Shown: positions 7,501-14,673, counted from the first letter of the stretch. The stretch: DNA of 14,821 bases from an uncultured bacterium (GCA_949288685.1 CASELB010000131.1:1-14821); one strand, 5' to 3'. Made by a program: numbers and translations. Notes: generated by a model from the letters alone, not told the origin.

Positions 7501-9156
7501 TCCTGCTTCTTCGGGAAGTTTTTTATCTTTAATAAGTTCTTCAATAGTTGCCTTTGCCTCATCCGCATTACCAATGTTACCCAACGTTTGTGCTGTATAA
7601 ATGTTTTGAATATCCAAACTCTTTTTAGTCCAGTATTCACCGTATTTAACCGCCATATCCTGTATTTCGTTGTTTGCAGGAGTATAACCGGCTGCATCTA
7701 CCGGTACCGTCTCTTTAGATTTATAATCATAAGCCGAATCAAAATATCTCAACTTAATCATATCGGTATTGGCATCCCAGGAAAGTTCACCTGTTTCTTT
7801 TTTCTCAAAGAGTTTAGTTCTCGGGAAATTTGATAAATAAACAGTTCCTTCTTTTGAATTAATATCCATGGCAGTTTTAGGATTTTTATTCATCTCATTA
7901 AGGGTATCAATATTTTTTAAATAAGCATTATAGTCCGCTTTCGTCATTACATAATGGCTATTTACAACTGTCTCATCGTGCGTTGCAGTTTGCAGCGGGT
8001 TTTTAGTAGCCATTTTATCATATTTATCAAGAAGCTGTTTCTTATCAACTAATTCCCGTGATACATAATCTTTGTCATAATATTGTATCCAGGTAGGTTT
8101 CTTCGGGTCATAGTTTTCGTTAATTTCGCTATACGAAATTTGCCCGTCTTTTACAGTAAATTTGTTAGGAGCATTTACAATATAATGGCGCAGCCCTTCA
8201 GAATACTTACCTACAATTCCATAACCAATCTGGTCGTTTTCAATATTTTCCATTCTGAACCAGTGTTTCATCTGGTTATCAGTATCACCCCATTTGAGTG
8301 CATATTGATGATGAATACCTCCAAGCCCTTCACTTGTAAGCGGAGCATCCATTACAAAAACCATGCCGTTTTTGTATAATTCAGCCATATAGTCTTCGTA
8401 ATTATGCATTTCTCCGATACCGCCCGCAATCTGGAAAAGATTTTCCGGCCAGTACTTAAATGCAGACACAGTATCACCGCCTGTAATAGGAGTACCAAAA
8501 ACTATTTTTATCCCTCTTTCTTTTAAATACGGAATTTTAGCGGTCATGCCGGCTAACCCGCCGCCATACATATTAGAAAAAGTCCTTGGTGATTTTTCTG
8601 CCTTATCACGAAGTTCTTTATTAAGTTCTATTTTACTTATATCATCGGGATTTTCTTCTCTAAAACCTTTATAAACATATCCGGGAGCAAAACTGTCTGG
8701 CATAAGCAAATATCCGCTGCCGTTTACTGTCGGCTTAAGAGTATCCAGCGCTAAAACGCTGTACCTATCATTGTCCATATAATAATTTCTGCCCACATCG
8801 CTTCCGCATTCACGTTTTCCGTAATTATCCGTAATTTCAAACGTATAAGCAACCTTATCGCTGGGCTTTACATCGTATTCTTTAAAATTAATGGAAACAC
8901 CCTCCGGCGGAACATCCTTTGTTAATAATTCACTGACAATTGACTTACCGTCAGGAGTCATTTTAAATATCTTCAATGTACATTTTTGCTGATAACCCTC
9001 AAACTCCTTCTTCTCGTTCTTTGCTTTTGCCTTTTCGTCTACATCACCGCTGTTATAAGGATAATTGAAATGGTAATATATATCACCAAACTGATTTTTT
9101 ACATACTCCACCCCTTTAAAAGCAGGTCTAAACATTGAAATACTACTTAATTTCAC
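4597..9156 (-). CDS. Very large GH13 (alpha-amylase family) glycoside hydrolase or transglycosylase with long insertions
   Basis: A 1519-aa protein acting on alpha-glucans or related sugars, judged from the GH13 barrel motifs. In order: a beta-rich N-terminal part (about 20-145), DSFAPGY (154-160), barrel entry GGGLAGMTAKIPYLKERGIK (198-217), region I around VMDAPLTSEG (268-277), region II LQWRIDALKDV (805-815) with Arg808 and probable nucleophile Asp810, region III TCIYDE with probable acid/base Glu858, region IV FGGNHD with His955 and Asp956, GVPTLYAGDEL (1267-1277), and a C-terminal beta domain (about 1340-1519). The catalytic triad is therefore intact, but region I lacks the usual Asn-His, and about 540 residues separate regions I and II where about 100 is usual; a second long insertion lies between 960 and 1240. 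No signal peptide is seen. The start is GTG, fixed by AAGGAG 7 nt upstream. The N-terminus carries the motif PAFKG (11-15). Substrate and product cannot be told from sequence; glycogen or starch is a guess. Confidence 0.87.
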   Translation of the reverse strand: MKLSSISMFRPAFKGVEYVKNQFGDIYYHFNYPYNSGDVDEKAKAKNEKKEFEGYQQKCTLKIFKMTPDGKSIVSELLTKDVPPEGVSINFKEYDVKPSDKVAYTFEITDNYGKRECGSDVGRNYYMDNDRYSVLALDTLKPTVNGSGYLLMPDSFAPGYVYKGFREENPDDISKIELNKELRDKAEKSPRTFSNMYGGGLAGMTAKIPYLKERGIKIVFGTPITGGDTVSAFKYWPENLFQIAGGIGEMHNYEDYMAELYKNGMVFVMDAPLTSEGLGGIHHQYALKWGDTDNQMKHWFRMENIENDQIGYGIVGKYSEGLRHYIVNAPNKFTVKDGQISYSEINENYDPKKPTWIQYYDKDYVSRELVDKKQLLDKYDKMATKNPLQTATHDETVVNSHYVMTKADYNAYLKNIDTLNEMNKNPKTAMDINSKEGTVYLSNFPRTKLFEKKETGELSWDANTDMIKLRYFDSAYDYKSKETVPVDAAGYTPANNEIQDMAVKYGEYWTKKSLDIQNIYTAQTLGNIGNADEAKATIEELIKDKKLPEEAGLSLEVLQNIDLDLYNLEIPEITAETLITKTIMNLPLESLTFSKDTLGVLSTSYFTPHAALHSQVGMSRYELEQQDNPQFIEYLNERYGYKDVYEKMNKMFKGEIFDFTRQVLERADESLPDDKKIFADSSKNILTPYGYYVTKYFAEDAARYILTKAIVSDTPAKINSKGQIIYDHDYLRENSSLEHIGVNGHTPKYEAELLAKQIKAGLKAYSTDSDEINFVKNALLKRFENVNLNAFKYAEAMVNNANLGLQWRIDALKDVEDIDSCLNQNEVREKVHNNLVSFWRSFADGVAKYNPGTCIYDEITDVDKIKVDGKDFGAHFMQDSNHTTEAAYGYFFTDVMKIFTGESAKAALEGGYFGGSSYSGFRDSQNAINNQLKELFTKPYYLDYMRHLYTFGGNHDKPRLAYCMMIDQRLVHADINNLPDSDGNRIAALLMITGATDMKDMPYDYVYNKDYRNYINENYLMGASNTAIANGKAIRDRLNEVLSGDLSSTEISKLHNAVTALVNGNFTIEPEKRASFNDYKTAMAEVLDIARNNGLNLHLGENDLSGLIDNLQKKSKEIGIWEDSQGKLSQYSEFYTDSDVPHKILVLANILRKTVEFKLDDIAKYSTQNRDDVLNRLDSAIKTYMHKYTAQDVQDDLDKHLVYQLTRNDNERNAFGGEDIREAIRLVFAKADMEEKTEAQFKLFKALNDPAVAKVKMYMRILASLPGVPTLYAGDELAMGGAEKKSKNIDLKNRNALLFSKLEGDSEEAKYYNKLNEEFKEISNIRANEDMAPLNNGTPYYIAPQYYGDVVLPSLFTMDKNGSAVVSLFNVAGISPTDRVNMPKTNYVELDSIKLNSTWYDDGDSKNSVKPLGLAGLSLATGMVFKNLISSDNTIYKVVKEGADYCIKRFDGKNPIKIVLNNGTMKDCVFTLYHNAKKLHFKGGNRREYYNPQFNIVSNPYHYLNENNKCGEKLSVISK

Positions 9157-9169
9157 TTTAAAACTCCTT
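9154..9169 (-). promoter_or_regulatory. Shine-Dalgarno plus GTG start of the GH13 gene
   Basis: On the reverse strand AAGGAG (complement of 9164-9169) stands 7 nt before a GTG at 9156-9154. The first in-frame ATG is seven codons later (9135-9133) and has no such site. The site therefore decides for the GTG start and for including the PAFKG motif in the mature N-terminus. Confidence 0.85.
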
Positions 9170-9251
9170 AATGTGTACCGGTAAATAACACTAAATCTAT
9201 CTACTATATATTTTAAAACAGGAAAAAAATTTTTTTTGCTTATTTCAAATA

Positions 9252-9294
9252 AAATATTAAGAAATATTTACAAATCCCTTAATGCTTAATATTT
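9252..9294. repeat. 10-bp perfect inverted repeat in the divergent intergenic region
   Basis: AAATATTAAG at 9252-9261 is exactly reverse-complementary to CTTAATATTT at 9285-9294, with a 23-nt spacer. It sits in the 151-nt gap between the leftward GH13 gene and the rightward GT2-like gene, 13 nt before the latter's GTG codon. It could be an operator or a leader hairpin. The same gap holds an A7T8 tract (9223-9237) that would bend DNA. In sequence this AT-rich, a match of this length could arise by chance. I see no clear promoter pair on either strand. Confidence 0.4.
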
Positions 9295-9307
9295 CTACGC
9301 AATTTAG

Positions 9308-10906
9308 GTGATTAAACTTGTTAAAAAAAACTATTTGATATACACTTTAATTAACCAGGTACGGTATAAAGTCATGACCATTTTATATTTTTATATAACA
9401 ATCTTCACAATCTATTTTATATTTCTTGCACTGCAGAGTTTGAGACGCAGGCGTAAAGTTCGTGACAAATACACGGCAAAATACCATAATATGTGTGTTA
9501 TTGTTTATTCTCACAACAATAAAGATACACTTGAACAACTGGTTAAGCTCTTAAAAAGCCAGGATTATCCCTCATCATGTTACTCAGTTTATGTAATTCT
9601 TGATAATTGTACTGACGATTCGGAAGTTTTATTAGGCAGCGAACTCAGTATTAACGTTTTCAACATAAAAAACATGGATACAGTCGGAAAAACCCAGGCA
9701 TATTCAGTTCTTGTTGAAAAACTTTCTCAGGTTCACGGTCTGGATGCATTTGTGTTTTTAGATGCTAAATATTACGTAAGGCATGACTTTCTAACCGATG
9801 TTAATTTCTATCTTCAAAAACACGCTGTAATTTCTACCTGTATTGAACCGATTATTACAAGAAAGCTCTCATTTGCCGAAAAAATCAGATTTGTTTATGA
9901 AAAGTATATGTCAAATTTTGTTGAAGCAATGCGTGCGAAAATGGGACTTTCCAATATATTGAATACAAATGCCTTTGTAATAAAAAAAGGTCTTCTTGAT
10001 AAAATAGGGTATATTGCAGTAGGTGATATTAATACAGAACTCAAATATACGCTTGACGTTTCCTCAAAAGGAGAAAGAGTCTTTTCTACTCCCGATTTAA
10101 AAGTTTATTCAGATTTTACAAACTACACACACAAATTTCCTGATATGGGAAAAAGATTTGAACTATTTGGTACATACGTTAAACAGTTTGATTTCAGAAG
10201 GTTTAACCACGTAGAATTAATTTGCTCGCTGATTGCACCAAACTGGCTTACAGTACTATTGATATACGCACTGCTTGCTTATCATACTTTCCACGTATAC
10301 TTTATTGCAGATTTTAAAACAATACTCATTCAAGGTGTATTATTAATCATTGCACTATTTGCAGGCATGCTGACAGCTAAAATCAGAACAAACGAAGTTT
10401 GGTATCTGTTTTTATATCCCGGATACACTCTATGCAGGCTGGTATACAATTTCCCGTTATTTGCCTGGATTAGAGCTTTAATTAAAAAAGCCTCCGAACC
10501 CTCTACTGTTGAAAAAATGCTTGTAAATGTGTGGGTATCAGACGGAAAAAGAAATCACCCTTGCAAACTGGAACTTGTTTCAACAAGCGGACTTTCCAGT
10601 GTTACATTTATAAATAATAAAGGTAAAAAATATACAACAAAAAATAATCATCTGCGAATGACTGACGCGCTGCAAGAGTTATCAACAAAATTATCAGAGC
10701 ACGGGCTCACTCTTAAAATATGCCAGTGCTGCAAATATTTTCAACCGAACATTGACGGAACAACAAATATGGTTAAAGGTTTTTGTAAATACGATTTCAG
10801 CGACCGTGTACCCGGGGATGTATTACAAACACTTATCTGGAATACCTGCGAACAATATGAAAATCTGAATATTGTAAATTTATTCCAAAATATCGGCAAA
10901 AAATAA
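9308..10906 (+). CDS. Membrane GT2-like glycosyltransferase fused to a C-terminal four-cysteine domain
   Basis: A 532-aa protein. It has an N-terminal membrane helix (about 22-44) followed by an Arg/Lys cluster, a GT2/GT-A nucleotide-sugar domain (about 60-270) with VYVILDNCTDDS (94-105), VGKTQA (126-131) and FLDAKYYV (150-157), further membrane segments (about 302-332, 336-356, 363-390), and a cytosolic C-terminal domain (about 400-532). The order matches processive or polyprenyl-type GT2 enzymes. The usual DxD is DAK (152-154), the ED motif is GD (239-240) and no QxxRW is seen, so activity may be altered or lost. The C-terminal domain holds Cys472, 474, 475, 493 and 514, a CxxC-x17-C-x20-C layout suited to Zn or Fe-S binding. 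The GTG at 9308 has no clear ribosome binding site. ATG 9374 (MTILYFY, giving 510 aa, starting at the helix) is a good alternative. The next gene follows by 43 nt, so co-transcription is likely. Confidence 0.8.
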   Translation: MIKLVKKNYLIYTLINQVRYKVMTILYFYITIFTIYFIFLALQSLRRRRKVRDKYTAKYHNMCVIVYSHNNKDTLEQLVKLLKSQDYPSSCYSVYVILDNCTDDSEVLLGSELSINVFNIKNMDTVGKTQAYSVLVEKLSQVHGLDAFVFLDAKYYVRHDFLTDVNFYLQKHAVISTCIEPIITRKLSFAEKIRFVYEKYMSNFVEAMRAKMGLSNILNTNAFVIKKGLLDKIGYIAVGDINTELKYTLDVSSKGERVFSTPDLKVYSDFTNYTHKFPDMGKRFELFGTYVKQFDFRRFNHVELICSLIAPNWLTVLLIYALLAYHTFHVYFIADFKTILIQGVLLIIALFAGMLTAKIRTNEVWYLFLYPGYTLCRLVYNFPLFAWIRALIKKASEPSTVEKMLVNVWVSDGKRNHPCKLELVSTSGLSSVTFINNKGKKYTTKNNHLRMTDALQELSTKLSEHGLTLKICQCCKYFQPNIDGTTNMVKGFCKYDFSDRVPGDVLQTLIWNTCEQYENLNIVNLFQNIGKK

Positions 10907-10949
10907 AATTCACGTGTTATTAATAAAGTAAAACAAAAGGTCTTTAGTT

Positions 10950-11519
10950 ATGAATATTACAAATAATTCTCCAAATTTTGGAGCCTCGTTTCCGGTATAT
11001 TATTATGCAAAAGATAAAGCCGGCAAAGTCTGGCGCATAATGAAACCTGAAAATATCAAAAAATGCAACAGCTATATAATAAGAAATCTCACCGGAAGCA
11101 TAAAAAGTAAAAACGAAAACCTGATAGAAAAATTTAAACGTTTTGATAACGAATATAAACTTACAGGCAAAATACGCTCAGTTTATGATAACGCCCAATC
11201 AATTGTATACCTTGTAACCGGCAAAAAGGACTGCGGAGCCATAAAAGAGATGGGACAAAAACTCGGAGAAATAAAAAGCGAAAGCCTTAACCGCACCCAA
11301 ACAACAAAAACATTTGAAGTTGTGGAGGCAGCAAAACAGTTTTTCAAAAAAGCACTTGCTTATGTAAAAAGACATGATATAAAGAAGAAAAACAAAGACG
11401 GAACCGGACTTTCCGCACACATAACCTTTGATGCGCTGTACAAAAAGAACGGAGAGGTTAAAGGTTTTCAGTTCAATAATATTAACTTTTCCGATGGTCA
11501 AACAATACTAAATATATAG
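10950..11519 (+). CDS. Hypothetical protein with N-terminal PNFGA motif
   Basis: A 189-aa protein of no family I recognise. It opens MNITNNSPNFGASFPVYYY, has no signal peptide or membrane helix, is lysine-rich and looks alpha/beta with a helical middle (about 95-143) and a C-terminal strand region ending in NINFSDGQTILNI. The motif Pro-x-Phe-Gly-Ala near the N-terminus resembles PAFKG at the start of the GH13 protein encoded upstream. I recall such N-termini as frequent in Gastranaerophilales proteins, but could not check. It lies 43 nt after the GT2-like gene in the same direction with AAAGG as ribosome binding site, so is probably part of the same transcript. Function unknown; the neighbour suggests no specific role. 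Confidence 0.75.
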   Translation: MNITNNSPNFGASFPVYYYAKDKAGKVWRIMKPENIKKCNSYIIRNLTGSIKSKNENLIEKFKRFDNEYKLTGKIRSVYDNAQSIVYLVTGKKDCGAIKEMGQKLGEIKSESLNRTQTTKTFEVVEAAKQFFKKALAYVKRHDIKKKNKDGTGLSAHITFDALYKKNGEVKGFQFNNINFSDGQTILNI

Positions 11520-11613
11520 ATTTTTATTTACATTCAGTAAAATATCTATAGAATAAAACCTTTGTTTATGCTATTTTGTAGGGGTAATAAAAAGTGTAAA
11601 TAAGAGGATAAAA

Positions 11614-14283
11614 ATGACCAACACAAATTCAACTATTGCCGAAACAGCAGCGGAAGGAATGTCTACAGTATATGACCCACAGTCGGTAGAGGAAAAAATT
11701 TATAAATTCTGGGAAGACGGTGAATTTTTTAAAGCTAACGCACACAGCGATAAGCCGCCGTTTTCAATAGTAATTCCGCCGCCAAATGTTACAGGTGTTC
11801 TTCACATGGGGCATGCTCTGGATGGTACATTGCAGGATATATTAACCCGTTATCACAGAATGAGCGGATATGAAGCATTATGGATTCCGGGAACAGACCA
11901 CGCAGGGATTGCAACACAGGCAGTTGTTGAAAGGCAATTAAGAGCCGAAGGTAAAACACGCCACGATTTAGGCAGAGAAAAGTTTTTAGAAAAAACCTGG
12001 GAATGGGCAAATGAACATAAATCAGCCATCCTCAATCAGTTTAAAAGACTCGGCGCATCTTTTGACCGCTCACGTGAAAGATTTACATTCGACAAAGGCT
12101 GCTCCGAAGCTGTTAAAGAAGTATTTGTAACACTTTATAATAAAGGACTCATCTATAAAGGGGCATATATAGTAAACTGGTGTCCGCGCTGTCAAAGTGC
12201 TATTTCTGATATTGAAACGGAATACGAAACAGAAAAAGGACACCTCTGGGAAATTTCTTATCCTCTGAAAGGTGAAAGCGGCGCAATAATAGTTGCAACA
12301 ACACGACCGGAAACAATGTTCGGCGATGTTGCCATTGCTGTGCACCCATCTGATAAAAAATACTCTGAACTTATCGGGAAAAAAGTTGTTATTCCGCTCT
12401 CCGGCAGAGAAATCCCGATTATTACAGATGAATACGTAGATAAGAGTTTTGGTACAGGCGCAGTAAAAATAACTCCTGCGCACGACCCTAACGACTATGA
12501 AGTAGGTAAGCGCCACGGACTTGCACCAATCTGGGTTATTGACGAAGAAGGAAAAATGAAAGCTTGCGGAGAAGTACCGCAGGAACTTCACGGCAAAGAC
12601 AGATACGAGGCTCGCCAGCGTGTACTTGATTTATTAAGCTATAACAATTTCTTATTAAGAACAAAAGACCACGAACACAATGTTGGTAAGTGTCAGCGCT
12701 GCCACACAACCATTGAACCGTTATTATCAGAACAATGGTTTGTAAAAATGGAACCGCTTGCCAAAGAAGCCATTGCAGCGGTAAAAGACGGGAGAATTAA
12801 GTTTATCCCGCAAAGATGGGAAAAAGATTACTTAGGCTGGATGGAAAATATACGAGACTGGTGTATTTCCAGACAACTCTGGTGGGGACATCAAATTCCC
12901 GCTTATTATCATAAAGTCACCGGAGAAATGGTTGTTGCAAAGGAAAACCCTGATCCCGAAAATTATGTACAGGATGAAGATGTACTTGATACGTGGTTCT
13001 CTTCCGGCTTATGGCCTTTTTCAACTATGGGATTTCCTAACAGCGAAACGGACGACTTTAAGAAATTTTATCCGACCAGCGTACTTGTAACAGGATTTGA
13101 TATTATATTCTTCTGGGTTGCAAGAATGATTACAATGGGGCTTGAATTTACAAAGAAAGCACCGTTCTCTACTGTTTATATCCACGGACTTATCAGAGAC
13201 GAAAAAGGACAGAAGATGTCTAAATCAAAAGGCAACACTATTGATCCCGTTAAAATCATTGATAAATACGGATGCGACGCTTTAAGATTTACTATGACAA
13301 GTCTGTGTACTTATGGCGGGCAGGATATTAAAGTTAGCGATGAACGTTTTGAATACGGCAGAAACTTTGCTAACAAAATCTGGAACGCGTCAAGATTTGT
13401 AATGATGAACCTTGATGGCGTAGATAATAATCCGATTGATAAATCAAAATTAACAATTGCTGACAAATGGATATTAAACAAGCTAAACGAAACAGCAAAA
13501 GAGGTTAATGAAAATATCAAGAACTACAGACTTGGCGAAGTAGCGCATATTCTGTATGACTTTTTCAGAAGTTCATACTGCGACTGGTATGTAGAGATTG
13601 CTAAAATTCAGTTATCAGATGACAGCATTAAACTTAATACTCAACGGGTACTAAGATACGTTCTTGATATGTCATTAAGGATGCTCCACCCGATTATGCC
13701 GTTTATAACAGAAGAAATCTGGCAGTTAATCCCGCAGGAAAAACCGATACCTGCTTTGATAAAAGCAGATTATCCGGCATATTCAAAGGAACTTGCTTAT
13801 CCTGAAGAAGCGGAAGAAATGGATCTGGTAATGGATACCATTACATCATTAAGAAATATCCGTCAGAGTTTCAATATTTCACCATCAATAAAGGTAAATG
13901 TTGAAATCCGTTCGGAAGGCAGAGAAAAAGAAATATTTAAAGTTATAGAACCGTATATTCACCGTCTAGCAAAGGTAGAAGAGATAATATACGGAGATAT
14001 AAGCGCTCCAATGCCTCCTAAGAGTGCCGCAGCGGTTGTTTCAACATCTAAACTTGTTGTTCCTCTTGCAAACCTTATTGACCTTGATGCGGAAATCAAA
14101 AGACAACAAAAGAAACTTGATAAATTAACAACAGAAAAGAACTCTTTAGAAGGTCGGATGAAAAACGAAAAGTTTGTTGCAAATGCGCCCAAAGAACTTG
14201 TTGAACAAACAAATGCAAGAATAAAAGAAATAAATGAGCAATCTGCAATAATAAAAGATTTGATTAATTCTTTATCGGCATAA
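11614..14283 (+). CDS. valS: Valyl-tRNA synthetase (ValRS)
   Basis: Charges tRNA-Val with valine in the cytoplasm and removes mischarged threonine. The 889-aa length is normal for bacterial ValRS. Visible: PPPNVTGVLHMGHA with the HIGH-type signature HMGH (64-67), PGTDHAGIATQ (92-102), a CP1 editing domain with ATTRPETMFGD (228-238) and HDPNDYEVG (290-298), two Cys pairs (CPRC 190-193 and CQRC 360-363) that fit a zinc site, WCISRQLWWGHQIP (416-429), the KMSKS loop (534-538), the helical anticodon-binding domain (about 615-760), and the C-terminal coiled-coil arm (about 822-889). ATG 11614 has AGAGGAT upstream at good distance; ATG 11659 also starts a family-like sequence, but its purine run abuts the codon. 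The 94-nt leader is too short for a T-box. A weak promoter candidate is TTGTTT (11562-11567) with TAATAA (11585-11590), 17 nt apart. Confidence 0.98.
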   Translation: MTNTNSTIAETAAEGMSTVYDPQSVEEKIYKFWEDGEFFKANAHSDKPPFSIVIPPPNVTGVLHMGHALDGTLQDILTRYHRMSGYEALWIPGTDHAGIATQAVVERQLRAEGKTRHDLGREKFLEKTWEWANEHKSAILNQFKRLGASFDRSRERFTFDKGCSEAVKEVFVTLYNKGLIYKGAYIVNWCPRCQSAISDIETEYETEKGHLWEISYPLKGESGAIIVATTRPETMFGDVAIAVHPSDKKYSELIGKKVVIPLSGREIPIITDEYVDKSFGTGAVKITPAHDPNDYEVGKRHGLAPIWVIDEEGKMKACGEVPQELHGKDRYEARQRVLDLLSYNNFLLRTKDHEHNVGKCQRCHTTIEPLLSEQWFVKMEPLAKEAIAAVKDGRIKFIPQRWEKDYLGWMENIRDWCISRQLWWGHQIPAYYHKVTGEMVVAKENPDPENYVQDEDVLDTWFSSGLWPFSTMGFPNSETDDFKKFYPTSVLVTGFDIIFFWVARMITMGLEFTKKAPFSTVYIHGLIRDEKGQKMSKSKGNTIDPVKIIDKYGCDALRFTMTSLCTYGGQDIKVSDERFEYGRNFANKIWNASRFVMMNLDGVDNNPIDKSKLTIADKWILNKLNETAKEVNENIKNYRLGEVAHILYDFFRSSYCDWYVEIAKIQLSDDSIKLNTQRVLRYVLDMSLRMLHPIMPFITEEIWQLIPQEKPIPALIKADYPAYSKELAYPEEAEEMDLVMDTITSLRNIRQSFNISPSIKVNVEIRSEGREKEIFKVIEPYIHRLAKVEEIIYGDISAPMPPKSAAAVVSTSKLVVPLANLIDLDAEIKRQQKKLDKLTTEKNSLEGRMKNEKFVANAPKELVEQTNARIKEINEQSAIIKDLINSLSA

Positions 14284-14308
14284 GGTAGGGCGCAAAAGAG
14301 TACTGTAG

Positions 14309-14329
14309 GGTGCAATTTATTATTGCACC
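14309..14329. repeat. Hairpin just after valS
   Basis: GGTGCAAT (14309-14316) pairs perfectly with ATTGCACC (14322-14329) around a 5-nt loop TTATT, starting 26 nt after the valS stop. No T run follows, so it is not a standard intrinsic terminator. The preceding TAGGGTGCAA echoes TAGGGCGCAA at 14286-14295, which suggests the debris of a short intergenic repeat. It may still help stop or protect the valS transcript. Confidence 0.5.
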
Positions 14330-14337
14330 GTGCATAC

Positions 14338-14442
14338 CCCTGTCACCCCGAAGGGTTAAAAGACATGTCACCCTGAACAAGCCGGCAGAGGATGTAAGGC
14401 GGAGCCGTATCCGTTTATTGCGAGGCGCGTTTCAGGGGCTCA
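14338..14442. repeat. Intergenic repeat, copy 1 (105 bp)
   Basis: Runs from CCCTGTCACCC to TTTCAGGGGCTCA and matches copy 2 (14553-14658) at all but four positions: two substitutions near the left end, one missing A after AAGCCG, and one substitution near the right end. It contains TGTCACCC(C/T)GAA twice (14341 and 14366) and a GC-richer core unlike the surrounding DNA. It forms the left half of a longer element that ends at 14534 with TTCAGGATGACAGG (14521-14534), which is the inverted complement of the left end CCTGTCACCCCGAA (14339-14352) at 12 of 14 positions. This is the form of non-coding palindromic, MITE-like intergenic repeats. The open frame across it (14310-14501) is not considered a gene. 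Confidence 0.85.
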
Positions 14443-14469
14443 CCCGCATGGCGTTATACTTGTGCAAGA

Positions 14470-14527
14470 TCCTGAACAGCGTGAAAATCGTAAAAAAATA
14501 ATAACCCGATTTTCTACGCTTTCAGGA
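14470..14527. repeat. Long near-perfect hairpin forming the right half of the intergenic element
   Basis: The arm at 14470-14490 (TCCTGAA, then AGCGT, then AAAATCG) pairs with 14507-14527 (CGATTTT, then ACGCT, then TTCAGGA), with two small bulges and an AT-rich 16-nt loop. The hairpin lies directly inside the right terminal inverted repeat of the element. Its outer part TCCTGAA/TTCAGGA repeats the terminal sequence, so the whole element can fold on itself in nested ways. It has no equivalent after copy 2. Confidence 0.75.
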
Positions 14528-14552
14528 TGACAGGTACTTTAATACTATTTAT

Positions 14553-14658
14553 CCCTGTCACCCTGAAGGGGTAAAAGACATGTCACCCTGAACAAGCCGA
14601 GCAGAGGATGTAAGGCGGAGCCGTATCCGTTTATTGCGAGGCGCGTTTCAGGGTCTCA
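14553..14658. repeat. Intergenic repeat, copy 2 (106 bp)
   Basis: Direct repeat of copy 1, starting only 18 nt after the right end of the first element. It begins CCCTGTCACCCTGAAGGGG and ends TTTCAGGGTCTCA. Its left end matches the complement of the TTCAGGATGACAGG terminus better (13 of 14) than copy 1 does. After 14658 the sequence is unrelated to the first element and no right-hand hairpin or TTCAGGATGACAGG follows, so this copy is truncated, or the first element has gained an internal extension. Confidence 0.85.
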
Positions 14659-14673
14659 TGGGAATGTTATCCC

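Noticed and set aside
11515..11550. Inverted repeat TATAGAT/ATCTATA after the 189-aa gene as terminator
   Set aside because: Seven AT-only pairs with a long loop and no T run after it; too weak for an intrinsic terminator and likely by chance in AT-rich DNA.
11520..11613. T-box riboswitch upstream of valS
   Set aside because: The gap to the preceding gene is only 94 nt, with no T-box sequence and no GC-rich terminator hairpin.
12070..12591. 173-codon reverse-strand open frame inside valS
   Set aside because: Antisense to conserved ValRS editing-domain sequence; Phe/Cys-rich composition typical of a shadow frame.
14310..14501. 63-codon open frame downstream of valS
   Set aside because: It lies wholly inside the palindromic repeat element, has no ribosome binding site, and its Arg-rich sequence simply reflects the repeat.
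14338..14658. Possible CRISPR array
   Set aside because: Only two copies, each 105 nt with an internal palindrome and one 110-nt gap; no short regular repeat-spacer pattern and no cas genes.
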